From assembly GCA_963724625.1 (NCBI GenBank), contig CAVRVO010000029.1, positions 372,001-436,000 on the forward strand: a stretch of DNA of 64,000 nt. Reading direction: 5' to 3'. Positions 53,613 to 62,177 of the stretch are shown here, in pieces (the first letter of the stretch is position 1; the number at the start of each line of letters is the position of its first letter). The translations under genes and the position numbers were made by a program. The notes under the pieces were generated by a model. The model ran no database searches and was not told where the DNA came from. It saw only the letters and a program-made list of their open reading frames with translations. This DNA is from DATBVX01 sp963724625. GTDB taxonomy: Bacteria; Pseudomonadota; Gammaproteobacteria; Steroidobacterales; Steroidobacteraceae.

Positions 53613-55517
53613 GTGGCGAGCCGCGTCCGCATCAAGGATCACTGGGCCGAGCAGCGCATGTTCCTGCGACGGGCGATCGCGGCTGGCATCATCATGGCCG
53701 TGCTGGTCGGCGCGGTGCTGGTGAAGCTCGTGCAGTTGCAGGTGGTCCGGCACGACTACTACCTCGATCTCTCCCAGGGCAACCGGGTGCGCGTCGAGCC
53801 GCTGCCGCCGAATCGCGGCCTGATCTTCGATCGCAACGGCGTGGTCCTGGCGGAGAACCTGCCCGCCTACCAGCTCGAGCTCACGCGCGAGCAGGTTCCC
53901 GATGTCGACGCCACACTCAGGACGCTGAGCGGCCTTGGCCTGGTCGATGCCGATGACATCGATCGCCTGAAACGCTTGATCCGCTCGCGTCCGCTGTTCG
54001 AGGGGGTGCCTGTCCGCTTGCAGATGACGGATGAGGAAGTCGCCCGATTCGCCGTACGGCGGCACGAGTTGCCGGGCGTCGATATCCGTACGCGTCTTAC
54101 CCGCCACTACCCCTTCGGGGCGATGGCCGTTCACGCGCTGGGCTACGTGAGCGCGATCAGCGAGCAGGACGTGTTGCGCATCGATGCGGGCGAGTACGCG
54201 GGAACCACGCTGATCGGCAAGGTCGGAGTGGAGTCCTCGTACGAGAAGCAACTGCACGGCTCGCCGGGGTTTCGCCAGATCCTCGTCAATGCGCAGGGTC
54301 GACCGGTGGAAGCCGAGAACCCGTTGCAGGCCGACCTTTCGTCGAAGTCGGCGATCGCCGGCAGTGATCTGATCCTGAGTCTCGACCTGGGTGCGCAGCG
54401 CGCCGCGGAAGAGGCACTGGTCGGCAAGCGCGGCGCAGTCATCGCCATAGATCCTTCCAACGGCGACGTGATCGCTTTCGCGAGCGTGCCGGGTTTCGAT
54501 CCGAATGGCTTCGCCCGCGGACTGAGTCGCGCCGACTATGGCGCCCTCGAAACCGATATCGACCGCCCGCTCTTCAATCGCGTGCTGCGCGGCGCCTATC
54601 CACCCGGCTCGACGATCAAGCCGGTGATCGCGCTCGCGGCGCTCGATTACGCTGCGATCGATCCCTCCCAGGTGCGCTACTGCCGCGGCTTCTTCACGCT
54701 GCCCGGCAGCAGCCATCGCTATCGCGACTGGAAGCCCTCAGGCCATGGCTGGGTGAATCTGCAGGAGGCGGTTGCACAGTCCTGCGACACTTATTTCTAC
54801 GGTGTCGCGCAGGCCCTTGGCATCGACCGGCTCTCGACCTTCCTCGGCAAGTTCGGCCTGGGCCAGCGCACGGGCATCGACATCGACGGCGAAAAGCCGG
54901 GCCTCGTCCCCTCGCGCGAATGGAAACAGAGGACCTACCCGCGTGAAAGCGTCTGGTTTCCCGGTGACACGGTCATCCTCGGCATCGGCCAGGGCTACAT
55001 GCTGGCAACGCCGCTGCAGCTGGCACATGTCGCGAGCGTGATCGCCGCGCATGGCACCACCTTCCAGCCACGACTGGTAACGGGAGTGCGCAATGCACAC
55101 ACGGGTGAAGTACGGCGATTGCCGCCACGGCCGTCACCGCCGGTGGATGCCGATGAAAGCGCGCGCTGGCAGCGCGTAATCGATGCGATGATCGGCGTCA
55201 TGAGTCCTCCGCATGGGACCGCGCGCGCAACCGCGGTCGGCTCGACCTATCAGATTGCGGGCAAGACCGGAACAGCGCAGGTATTCACCGTCAGCCAGAC
55301 CGAAAAGTACAAGGAAGAGGAGGTCGAGGAACGCATGCGCGATCATGCACTGTTCATCTGTTTCGCTCCCGCGGACGCGCCGCGTATTGCAGTCGCGGTG
55401 CTGGTCGAGAACGGAGGCCACGGCGCCAGTGTGGCCGCTCCTGTGGCGCGCAAAGTCATGGACGCATATCTGTTGCCCCCAACTCCGCCCTCACCGCCAG
55501 CCTCACCGCCCTCATGA
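53613..55517 (+). CDS. mrdA: Penicillin-binding protein 2
   Basis: 634 residues. Membrane helix AIAAGIIMAVLVGAVLVKL, PBP dimer domain (NRGLIFDRNGVVLAENLPAY), transpeptidase motifs STIK in GAYPPGSTIKPVIA, SCD in VAQSCDTYFYGVA, and KTGTAQ. It cross-links peptidoglycan during elongation with RodA. The GTG at 53613 is only two bases after the structured repeat and has no clear ribosome-binding site; an ATG at 53659 is a possible alternative. Stop overlaps rodA (ATGA, 55514-55517). Confidence 0.96.
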   Translation: MASRVRIKDHWAEQRMFLRRAIAAGIIMAVLVGAVLVKLVQLQVVRHDYYLDLSQGNRVRVEPLPPNRGLIFDRNGVVLAENLPAYQLELTREQVPDVDATLRTLSGLGLVDADDIDRLKRLIRSRPLFEGVPVRLQMTDEEVARFAVRRHELPGVDIRTRLTRHYPFGAMAVHALGYVSAISEQDVLRIDAGEYAGTTLIGKVGVESSYEKQLHGSPGFRQILVNAQGRPVEAENPLQADLSSKSAIAGSDLILSLDLGAQRAAEEALVGKRGAVIAIDPSNGDVIAFASVPGFDPNGFARGLSRADYGALETDIDRPLFNRVLRGAYPPGSTIKPVIALAALDYAAIDPSQVRYCRGFFTLPGSSHRYRDWKPSGHGWVNLQEAVAQSCDTYFYGVAQALGIDRLSTFLGKFGLGQRTGIDIDGEKPGLVPSREWKQRTYPRESVWFPGDTVILGIGQGYMLATPLQLAHVASVIAAHGTTFQPRLVTGVRNAHTGEVRRLPPRPSPPVDADESARWQRVIDAMIGVMSPPHGTARATAVGSTYQIAGKTGTAQVFTVSQTEKYKEEEVEERMRDHALFICFAPADAPRIAVAVLVENGGHGASVAAPVARKVMDAYLLPPTPPSPPASPPS

Positions 55518-56650
55518 TCTACGACGACCTGCAACCTTCCACTGCACGACGCACGCTCACCGCGTCGGCGCGCCTGCTCGGCAGACTGAGACTGGACGGT
55601 CCGTTGTTGCTCGGCATCTGCGCCACCGCGGTGTTCGGTCTGGTAATTCTGTACAGCGCGTCCGGCGAGAACCTGGCGCTCACGCGCGGACAGTTCCTGC
55701 GCATGTGCCTCGGACTCATCATGCTGGTGCTGCTCGCGCAGGCGAGCCCGAAGCACCTGCGCATGTTCGCGCCATGGATCTATACGATCGGCATCCTGCT
55801 GCTCGTGATCGTCGCGGTGATCGGCGATATCGGCAAGGGCGCACAGCGGTGGCTCGATCTCGGAGTGCTGCGCTTCCAGCCCTCGGAAATCATGAAACTC
55901 GCGGTGCCGATGGCGTGTGCCTGGTTCCTGCACGAGCGGCCGCTCCCGCCGGACCTCAAGCTGGTGGTGGTACTCGGGCTGATGATCGTGTTTCCGGTGG
56001 CGCTCGTCGCCGAACAACCTGATCTCGGCACTGCGCTCCTGATCGCTGCCTCGGGCGTGTTCGTCGTGCTGCTCGCGGGCCTGCGCCTGCGCGTCATCAT
56101 CGCCGTGATGGCACTGCTGCCGGCGCTCGCCTGGCTGGGCTGGGGCATGCTGCACGACTACCAACGCAAGCGCGTGCTCACGTTCCTCACACCGGAGAGT
56201 GATCCGCTCGGCGCGGGCTATCACATCATCCAGTCGCAGATCGCGCTCGGCTCGGGTGGCGTATTCGGAAAAGGATGGATGAACGGCAGCCAGGCGCAGC
56301 TCGAGTTCCTGCCCGAGCGCTCCACGGACTTTATCTTCGCGGTCGCGGGCGAAGAGTTCGGTCTCATCGGGCTCACGCTGCTGCTCGGGCTATATCTCTT
56401 CATCATCGCGCGCGGCATGTACCTGGCGCTGCAATGCCAGGATACTTTTTCGCGCCTGGTCGCCGGCACCATCAGCCTCACTTTCTTTGTCTACGTGATC
56501 GTCAATGCGGGAATGGTGAGTGGTCTTCTGCCGGTGGTCGGTGTGCCGCTGCCGCTCGTCAGCTATGGCGGCACTTCGATGGTGACCCTCATGGCGGGTT
56601 TCGGTATCCTCATGTCGCTGCATTCCCATCGCAAACTCGTGGGGTCGTGA
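55514..56650 (+). CDS. rodA: Peptidoglycan polymerase RodA
   Basis: 378 residues, about ten membrane helices, SEDS family. Motifs: GICATAVFGLVILYSASGE, RWLDLGVLRFQPSEIMKL, AEQPDLGTALLIAASGVFV, LPERSTDFIFAVAGEEFG, and GGTSMVTLMAGFGILMSL. It polymerises glycan strands with PBP2. The stop at 56650 lies two bases before structured repeat copy 2. Confidence 0.97.
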   Translation: MIYDDLQPSTARRTLTASARLLGRLRLDGPLLLGICATAVFGLVILYSASGENLALTRGQFLRMCLGLIMLVLLAQASPKHLRMFAPWIYTIGILLLVIVAVIGDIGKGAQRWLDLGVLRFQPSEIMKLAVPMACAWFLHERPLPPDLKLVVVLGLMIVFPVALVAEQPDLGTALLIAASGVFVVLLAGLRLRVIIAVMALLPALAWLGWGMLHDYQRKRVLTFLTPESDPLGAGYHIIQSQIALGSGGVFGKGWMNGSQAQLEFLPERSTDFIFAVAGEEFGLIGLTLLLGLYLFIIARGMYLALQCQDTFSRLVAGTISLTFFVYVIVNAGMVSGLLPVVGVPLPLVSYGGTSMVTLMAGFGILMSLHSHRKLVGS

Positions 56651-56652
56651 GC

Positions 56653-56923
56653 TAGGGCAGCTCTGCACAGGTTTCATGAGCGCGACCGTGCCTCCGCAAG
56701 CTTCTGGCTAGGCGCGAGGCGCAGTCGATATGTCGATATCGACAAGACTCGCAACGCCGCCAGAAGCTTGCCGAGACCGGTCCCGTACGGGTTGCGCCGC
56801 GAACGGGCAGCTGCGTTGTTGCACCGCTTGCCAATGGAAGCGACCATTGGCTGCGCGGTGCGCCTAGCATCTGCACCGTTAGCGACGTAACGCGCCATAT
56901 GAAACCTGTGCAGAGCTGCCCTA
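56653..56923. repeat. Structured repeat copy 2 (nested inverted repeats)
   Basis: Perfect 25-base terminal inverted repeats (56653-56677 and 56899-56923) whose sequence differs from copy 1. The internal stems match copy 1 in position but not in sequence: 56696-56708 with 56759-56771 (13/13), GTCGATAT/ATATCGAC hairpin within it, GCCAATGG (56830-56837) with CCATTGGC (56844-56851) around loop AAGCGA, flanked by GCACCGC/GCGGTGC. The conserved block CCGGTCCCGTACGGGTTGCG is at 56777-56796; CTAGGCGC also recurs. It occupies nearly all of the rodA-mltB gap. Confidence 0.85.
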
Positions 56924-56952
56924 ACCCGCATGGACGCTGAAGACCTGCATTG

Positions 56953-57984
56953 ATGATCCTGACTCCCGCGCGCACTGCGCTCCGTGCCTTCATCACCGGC
57001 CTGGTTGTCATCGCAACGGTCAGCGCCGGTGAAGAACCGGCGAGCGTCAACATCGACCCATCGCGTCCCCTGGTGCAGGCCTTCATCGCGCGAATGAGCG
57101 CGCAGTACGGCTTTTCGAGCGACGAGCTGGTGCAGCTCCTCGGCCAGGCGCAGACGCAGCAAGGAATCCTCGATGCGATGTCAAAGCCCGCCGAGCGCGC
57201 TCTCGCCTGGTACGAATACCGGGAACGGTTTCTGACCGAGCAGCGCATTGCCGATGGAGCCGCGTTCTGGTCCGAGCACCGCGAGCTCCTGGACGAAACC
57301 GCGCTGCGCTATGGCGTCGCGCCGCAGTACCTCGTCGCGATCCTGGGAATCGAGACTTCATACGGCCGCATCATGGGACGCTATCGAGTTCTCGACGCGC
57401 TCAGTACGCTTGCTTTTGACTATCCTGCGCGCTCGAGTTACTTCACCAGTGAGCTCGAACAGTTTCTGCTGCTCACGCATGAGGAATCGCTCGATGCGCT
57501 CTCGGCGGTCGGCTCGTACGCCGGAGCGATGGGTGCCCCGCAATTCATGCCCGGGAGCCTGCGCCGCTTTGCCGTGGATGCCGACGGCGATGGCAAGCGT
57601 GACCTGTGGTCCGACTGGGCAGACATCCTCGCGAGCGTTGCCAACTACTTTCGCGTGCACGGCTGGCAACCCAACGGTGTGGTGCTCACCGATGTCGATA
57701 TCGATCAGCAGCACGCCAATGGCCTCGACTCCAGACCCCTGGCCCTCAACGAGACCATCGCCTCGCTGCGCGCGAAAGGCGTGCAATTCAAGGAGTCGCT
57801 ACCGGATGACGCACCCGCGATGCTGATCGCGGCGGACGAGCCCGATGAAGTGCGCTTTCGGGTCGGCCTCAACAATTTCTATGTCATCACCCGCTACAAT
57901 CGCAGCCCGCTTTACGCGATGGCGGTGAACGATCTTGCCAACCGGATACTCGAGCGTGTGTTCAGCGATGAACCGCCGGGCTAA
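56953..57984 (+). CDS. mltB: Membrane-bound lytic murein transglycosylase B
   Basis: 343 residues from ATG 56953; a TTG directly before it is an alternative. Signal-like start (ALRAFITGLVVIATVSAG) without an obvious lipobox. Catalytic region: Glu in LGIETSYGRIMGRYRV, DALSTLAFDYPARSSYFT, and GSYAGAMGAPQFMPGSLRRFA. It cleaves glycan strands with formation of anhydro-muramic ends. It is followed by a fragment of the structured repeat in which its TAA stop lies. Confidence 0.94.
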   Translation: MILTPARTALRAFITGLVVIATVSAGEEPASVNIDPSRPLVQAFIARMSAQYGFSSDELVQLLGQAQTQQGILDAMSKPAERALAWYEYRERFLTEQRIADGAAFWSEHRELLDETALRYGVAPQYLVAILGIETSYGRIMGRYRVLDALSTLAFDYPARSSYFTSELEQFLLLTHEESLDALSAVGSYAGAMGAPQFMPGSLRRFAVDADGDGKRDLWSDWADILASVANYFRVHGWQPNGVVLTDVDIDQQHANGLDSRPLALNETIASLRAKGVQFKESLPDDAPAMLIAADEPDEVRFRVGLNNFYVITRYNRSPLYAMAVNDLANRILERVFSDEPPG

Positions 57985-58828
57985 GGAAGCTCTGCACAGG
58001 CCTCATGAGGCGCGCAACCTCGCACACACATCGGGTCGCCTCGCAGTCGCGGTGCTGCTGGTGCTGATCGGCGCGTGTAGAGCCACTCCGCCACGTCCCG
58101 CGCCCGCCCCGACACCACCGCCTCCTCCGCCCGCCGATGTCACCAAGATCCCGGACGCCGTGCCGCAAGTCGAGCCGCGCAGTCGCAGCGGCAATCCACC
58201 CTTCTACGAGGTGGACGGGCGACGCTACTTCATCCTCAACTCCAGCGCAGGCTACCTGGAGCGGGGTGTCGCTTCCTGGTACGGACGGGACTTTCACGGC
58301 GGGCGCACTGCGACCGGCGATACCTACGACATGTACGCGATGACGGCGGCTCACAAGACACTTCCCCTGCCGTGTTACGTGCAGGTGACGAACCTGAGCA
58401 ACGGACGCAGCGTCGTAGTGCGCGTCAACGACCGCGGACCTTTCGTCGCCAACCGCCTCATCGACCTGTCGTATTCCGCGGCAACCCGGCTCGACATGAT
58501 TCGCGACGGCACCGCGCTCGTCGAAGTGCGCAGCGTCGACGCTCAGGGGGCGGCACTGCCACCAAGCGCCGTCCCCGCGGCGCCAGCGCGAGTCGACACT
58601 CTCTACGTCCAGGCGGGAGCCTTCGCGGATGTGGCGAATTCCGAACGGCTGCTGCAGAAGTTGCGCTCCGCCGGCATCGGCCCCGCGTTCGTGCGCAATG
58701 ATCAGGTCGGCGGCAAGTCGCTGTATCGCGTGCGCGTAGGACCCGTACCCTCGGTCGCGGAGTTCGATCGACTGGTGCAGGAGCTCAAGGGCATCGGCAT
58801 CGATGACGCACGGCTCGCGGTGGATTGA
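57968..58828 (+). CDS. rlpA: RlpA septal/endolytic transglycosylase lipoprotein with SPOR domain
   Basis: 286 residues from ATG 57968; an upstream ATG at 57935 is also in frame. A lipobox LIGAC lies about residues 33-37 after the helix LAVAVLLVL. Double-psi barrel: GVASWYGRDFHGGRTATGD, VVVRVNDRGPFVANRLIDL. C-terminal SPOR domain: LYVQAGAFADVANSERLLQ. The positively charged stretch before the helix is unusually long for a lipoprotein because it is encoded by a fragment of the structured repeat (57981-58019). RlpA trims naked glycan at division sites. Confidence 0.93.
   Translation: MNRRAKEALHRPHEARNLAHTSGRLAVAVLLVLIGACRATPPRPAPAPTPPPPPPADVTKIPDAVPQVEPRSRSGNPPFYEVDGRRYFILNSSAGYLERGVASWYGRDFHGGRTATGDTYDMYAMTAAHKTLPLPCYVQVTNLSNGRSVVVRVNDRGPFVANRLIDLSYSAATRLDMIRDGTALVEVRSVDAQGAALPPSAVPAAPARVDTLYVQAGAFADVANSERLLQKLRSAGIGPAFVRNDQVGGKSLYRVRVGPVPSVAEFDRLVQELKGIGIDDARLAVD
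57981..58019 (+). repeat. Fragment of the structured repeat, left end only
   Basis: The 39 bases align with the left end of copy 2 (from 56652): 18 of the first 20 bases match, including AGCTCTGCACAGG exactly, followed by TCATGAG and a near match to CGCGACC. The right end and all inner stems are missing. It overlaps the mltB stop and is translated as part of the RlpA N-terminus. Confidence 0.7.
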
Positions 58829-58883
58829 ACATCTGGCCAGCGGCATCAAACCGGATAAACTGCGCGTTTTCACGGGATCCAAG

Positions 58884-60029
58884 ATGAAACTGACCACTGT
58901 CGTTACCCCGGCGCTTGCGGGCCTGCTGCTGATTCAAAATGCCGCGTTCACGGCCACCGTGCCAGTGCCGCCGCCGCCGAATGTCCAGGCGCGCAGCTAC
59001 GTGCTCGTCGACCACGACAGCGGTCGTACGCTGGCGGAGAGTAATTCCGAGCAGCGCCTGGACCCTGCAAGCATCACCAAGTTGATGACCGCATACGTGG
59101 TCTTCCACGCGCTCAAGGATGGCAAGCTGACATTGAAGGAAACGGTCAACGTCAGTGAGCATGCGTGGAAGGCTGAAGGATCGCGCACCTTCGTGCAGGT
59201 TGGCACGCAGGTCCCGGTCGACGTCCTGATCCAGGGCATGATCGTGCAATCGGGTAACGATGCGACGATCGCACTCGCCGAGCGCGTCGGCGGCACCGAG
59301 GAGACCTTCGCTGCGTTGATGAACACCTACGCAAAGCAGCTCGGAATGAAAGGCTCGCACTTCGTCAATAGCACCGGGCTCCCCTCGCAACAGCACTACA
59401 TGACGGCGCGCGACATGGCGCTCCTGGGCTCGGCGATCGTTCGCGAGTTTCCCACCTACTACCGCTGGTATTCGCAGCGCGAGTTCACCTGGAACAAGAT
59501 CCGGCAGGAGAACCGCAATGGTCTGCTGGATCGCGACCCGACGGTCGATGGGATAAAGACCGGGCACACCGATGCCGCCGGTTACTGCCTGGTGAGCTCC
59601 GCCAAGCGCGGCGACATGCGGCTGATCTCGGTGGTCCTGGGCACCGCTTCGATGAAAGCTCGTGAAGACGCCAGCCAGGCATTGCTCAACTATGGCTACA
59701 CGTTCTACGAAACCCAGAAGCTGCACGCGGCGCGCGAGCCGTTACAGACCGCCCGGGTTTGGAAGGCTGGATTCACTCCCGTACAGATCGGCCTGCGTCA
59801 CGATCTGTACGTCACGGTGCCGCGCGGGCAGCTGAGCAGCATCAAGACCACGATCAACGTCCAGCACCGGCTCATTGCGCCGCTTTCCGCCCACAAGCCA
59901 GTCGGAACCTTCAGCGTTGCGCTCGGTGACCAGGTCCTCGGCCAGGGCAACGTCTTTCCGGTGCGTGATGTGCCGCAGGGCGGCTGGTGGCGGCGCATGG
60001 TCGACACCATGCTGCTGTGGTTTGAGTAA
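58884..60029 (+). CDS. dacA: D-alanyl-D-alanine carboxypeptidase (PBP5/6 family)
   Basis: 381 residues from MKLTTVVTPALAGLLL, a signal peptide. Active-site motifs: Ser63-Ile-Thr-Lys66 in DPASITKLMTA, SGN at 123-125 and KTGHTDAAGY. The C-terminal beta domain and amphipathic membrane-binding tail (WWRRMVDTMLLWFE) are present. It trims terminal D-Ala from peptidoglycan stems. Its TAA overlaps the next ATG by one base, and that gene can reuse the freed D-alanine. Confidence 0.96.
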   Translation: MKLTTVVTPALAGLLLIQNAAFTATVPVPPPPNVQARSYVLVDHDSGRTLAESNSEQRLDPASITKLMTAYVVFHALKDGKLTLKETVNVSEHAWKAEGSRTFVQVGTQVPVDVLIQGMIVQSGNDATIALAERVGGTEETFAALMNTYAKQLGMKGSHFVNSTGLPSQQHYMTARDMALLGSAIVREFPTYYRWYSQREFTWNKIRQENRNGLLDRDPTVDGIKTGHTDAAGYCLVSSAKRGDMRLISVVLGTASMKAREDASQALLNYGYTFYETQKLHAAREPLQTARVWKAGFTPVQIGLRHDLYVTVPRGQLSSIKTTINVQHRLIAPLSAHKPVGTFSVALGDQVLGQGNVFPVRDVPQGGWWRRMVDTMLLWFE

Positions 60030-60904
60030 TGGCCGAACCGTTCCCAGTCGCGTATCTCAACGGCGAATTCGTGCCGTTGAAGGACGCGCGCGTCTCACCT
60101 CTTGATCGCGCGTTCCTCTACGCCGACAGCGTCTACGAAGTGATGCCGGTGTATGGCGGGCGGGTATTTCGCTTTCGCGAGCACTTCGAGCGTCTCGACC
60201 GGAGCCTGGGCGAATTGCACATGCGCCCGGTCTATTCGCGCGAGCAGTGGGCGGCGCTCTGTGACGCGCTCATTGCGCGCAACGGTGGTGGCGACATGTA
60301 CCTGTATGTGCAGGTATCGCGCGGAGCGGAGTACGGACGCAATCACGCTCCCTTGCCCGACATCGAGCGCACAGTGTTCGCGTTCGCCTCGGCACTGCCG
60401 CCCCTGACGCGCGAGCGACTCGAACGCGGCGTGGCCGCGGTCACGGCCGAAGACACCCGTTGGTCACGCTGTGACATCAAGTCGACAGCACTCCTCGCCA
60501 ACGTCCTGCTCAAGCAGCTCGCGGTCGACGCGAACGCGGCCGAGACCATCCTGGTTCGCGATGGGCTCCTGATGGAAGGCAGCTCAACGACGGTGCACGT
60601 GGTACTCGGCGGGGAGATCCGCACGCCGCCCAAATCGCACAGCATCCTCCCGGGGACGACGCGTGATGTAGTCAGTGAGCTCGCGACCCGTAGCCGCATC
60701 CCGTTCCGCGCGGCGCCAGTGACTACTACCGAGCTCAGGGAGGCGCCGGAGGTGTTCATCGCTGCGGCCACGATCGGCACACTCGCCGTCACGCGCCTCG
60801 ACGGACAGCCCGTGGGCACGGGCGCGCCAGGGCCCGTGTGGAAACAGATCCATGCGGCGCTCGAGTCCTACAAGCGCGAGCTCGTGGGCACGCCGGCGTA
60901 TTGA
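60029..60904 (+). CDS. dat: D-amino-acid (D-alanine) aminotransferase
   Basis: 291 residues, class IV PLP aminotransferase: VAYLNGEFVPLKDARVSPLD, LDRAFLYADSVYEVMPVYGG, PLP-Lys in CDIKSTALLANVLLKQ, and MEGSSTTVHVVLGG. Branched-chain transaminases share the fold; the Tyr/Val pattern near the start and the place after dacA favour the D-alanine enzyme. One-base overlap with dacA (TAATG). Confidence 0.88.
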   Translation: MAEPFPVAYLNGEFVPLKDARVSPLDRAFLYADSVYEVMPVYGGRVFRFREHFERLDRSLGELHMRPVYSREQWAALCDALIARNGGGDMYLYVQVSRGAEYGRNHAPLPDIERTVFAFASALPPLTRERLERGVAAVTAEDTRWSRCDIKSTALLANVLLKQLAVDANAAETILVRDGLLMEGSSTTVHVVLGGEIRTPPKSHSILPGTTRDVVSELATRSRIPFRAAPVTTTELREAPEVFIAAATIGTLAVTRLDGQPVGTGAPGPVWKQIHAALESYKRELVGTPAY

Positions 60905-60917
60905 TCGGATACGTGCC

Positions 60918-61175
60918 GTGCCTGACGTATTCGAGTTCCCGTGCGAATTTCCGGTCAAAGTCATGGGGCGCGCGAGCCCGGACTTCCGGCGTCTCACTCG
61001 CGATATCGTGGAGCGCCACGCCGGCACGCTCAGCGACAGCCAGATCGTCGAACGGCTGAGCAAGGATGAGAATTTCATTGCGCTCACCTTCACGATCCGA
61101 GCGTCCAGCCGTGAACAGCTCGATGCGCTGTATCGCGAGCTCACTGCCTCCGAAGATGTGCTGATCGCGCTGTGA
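60918..61175 (+). CDS. ybeD: YbeD/DUF493 family protein
   Basis: 85 residues from GTG 60918 (PDVFEFPCEFPVKVMGRA). It ends TIRASSREQLDALYRELTA plus SEDVLIAL, the ACT-like YbeD fold. Often next to lipB; role unknown, perhaps ligand sensing. It overlaps the next gene (GTGA). Confidence 0.93.
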   Translation: MPDVFEFPCEFPVKVMGRASPDFRRLTRDIVERHAGTLSDSQIVERLSKDENFIALTFTIRASSREQLDALYRELTASEDVLIAL

Positions 61176-61540
61176 ACACGCTGGTCTGCTGGAAGTGTGG
61201 CGCATCCCTGGCGGCTCTGACCCTGCCGTTGCGCAGACTCGAGGAATGCCCGGCCTGTCATGCGGAGTTGCACGTTTGCCGGATGTGCGTCGACTACGAC
61301 ACTTCCGTCGCCAAGAGCTGCCGCGAGCCGATCGCCGAGGAGGTCAAGGAGAAGGACCGCGCCAATTTCTGCGACTACTTCAAACCGCGTCCCGATGCTT
61401 ATCGTCCCCGCGATCAGACCGCGGAGCTCAAGTCGCGCACGGCACTCGACGCGATGTTTGGGGGTCAGGCCGGGACGGCCGGTGGTGGAAGCGCCGACAG
61501 CTCCCGCACCAGGCTCGAAGAGCTGTTCAAGAAGAAATAG
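61172..61540 (+). CDS. Zinc-ribbon-like conserved hypothetical protein
   Basis: 122 residues from GTG 61172. Cysteine pairs: CWKCGAS, CPACHAE, and CRMCVDYD with SCREP and FCDYFKPR, suggesting one or two zinc sites. The tail is Gly/Ser-rich then KSRTALDAMFGG and LEELFKKK. No function known. The last 76 bases overlap the end of lipB on the other strand. Confidence 0.8.
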   Translation: MNTLVCWKCGASLAALTLPLRRLEECPACHAELHVCRMCVDYDTSVAKSCREPIAEEVKEKDRANFCDYFKPRPDAYRPRDQTAELKSRTALDAMFGGQAGTAGGGSADSSRTRLEELFKKK

Positions 61541-62175
61541 AGTCGCCGCCGCAGGATCGGCTCCAGCCGAGCGGCGGCATCCTGCGGGTCCTGCAACTGC
61601 GACAAGTCGGCGAGCCGCACGACTTCGAGTCCGGCAAAGCCACACGGATTGATGCGCGAAAAAGGCTGCAGATCGTTGCAGACGTTGAGCGCGAGACCGT
61701 GATAGCTGCAGCTGCGCCGTACGCGCAAGCCGATGCTCGCAAGCTTGCGCCCGCCGACGTATACACCCGGCGCATCGCACCGCGCCTCGGCATGGATGCC
61801 GAGTTCAGCACAGAGCTCGATCACTGATTCTTCGAGGCAGGTCACGAGGTCGCGGATACGCAGCCGAGCCCGCTTCATATCGATCAGCGGATACACCACG
61901 AGCTGGCCCGGTCCGTGATAGGTGACCTGTCCGCCACGATCCACGTGCACCACCGGAATGTCTCCGGCAGCAAGGACGTGTTCGCGTCGTCCATTCAGGC
62001 CGAGCGTGAAGACTGGCGGATGCTCGAGAAACCAGACCTCGTCCGGGGTCGAAGCATCGCGTCCTTCGGTGAAGCGCTGCATGTCGCGCCAGGTCGGCAC
62101 GTACTCCACCTGACCGAGCCGCCGAAAGACGGATTCGGGTGTCTGCACGGTGCGGGGGTCGATCACCGTTGCCAT
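61465..62175 (-). CDS. lipB: Octanoyl-[ACP]:protein N-octanoyltransferase
   Basis: 236 residues. Motifs: EHPPVFTLGLNGRREHV, HVDRGGQVTYHGPGQLVVYP, the catalytic Lys in VGGRKLASIGLRVRR, and the catalytic Cys in INPCGFAG. It transfers octanoate to lipoyl domains, the step before LipA. Two bases downstream of lipA on the same strand. The C-terminus is a little longer than usual and overlaps the converging gene. Confidence 0.96.
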   Translation of the reverse strand: MATVIDPRTVQTPESVFRRLGQVEYVPTWRDMQRFTEGRDASTPDEVWFLEHPPVFTLGLNGRREHVLAAGDIPVVHVDRGGQVTYHGPGQLVVYPLIDMKRARLRIRDLVTCLEESVIELCAELGIHAEARCDAPGVYVGGRKLASIGLRVRRSCSYHGLALNVCNDLQPFSRINPCGFAGLEVVRLADLSQLQDPQDAAARLEPILRRRLYFFLNSSSSLVRELSALPPPAVPA

Positions 62176-62177
62176 GT

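Noticed and set aside
53607..54716. A 369-codon minus-strand frame opposite mrdA
   Set aside because: PBP2 motifs are complete on the plus strand; the opposite frame is long only because of high GC.
53335..56923. Reading the structured repeats as integron attC sites or a CRISPR
   Set aside because: They lack the attC core sites, are longer than most attC, and there is no repeat-spacer periodicity.
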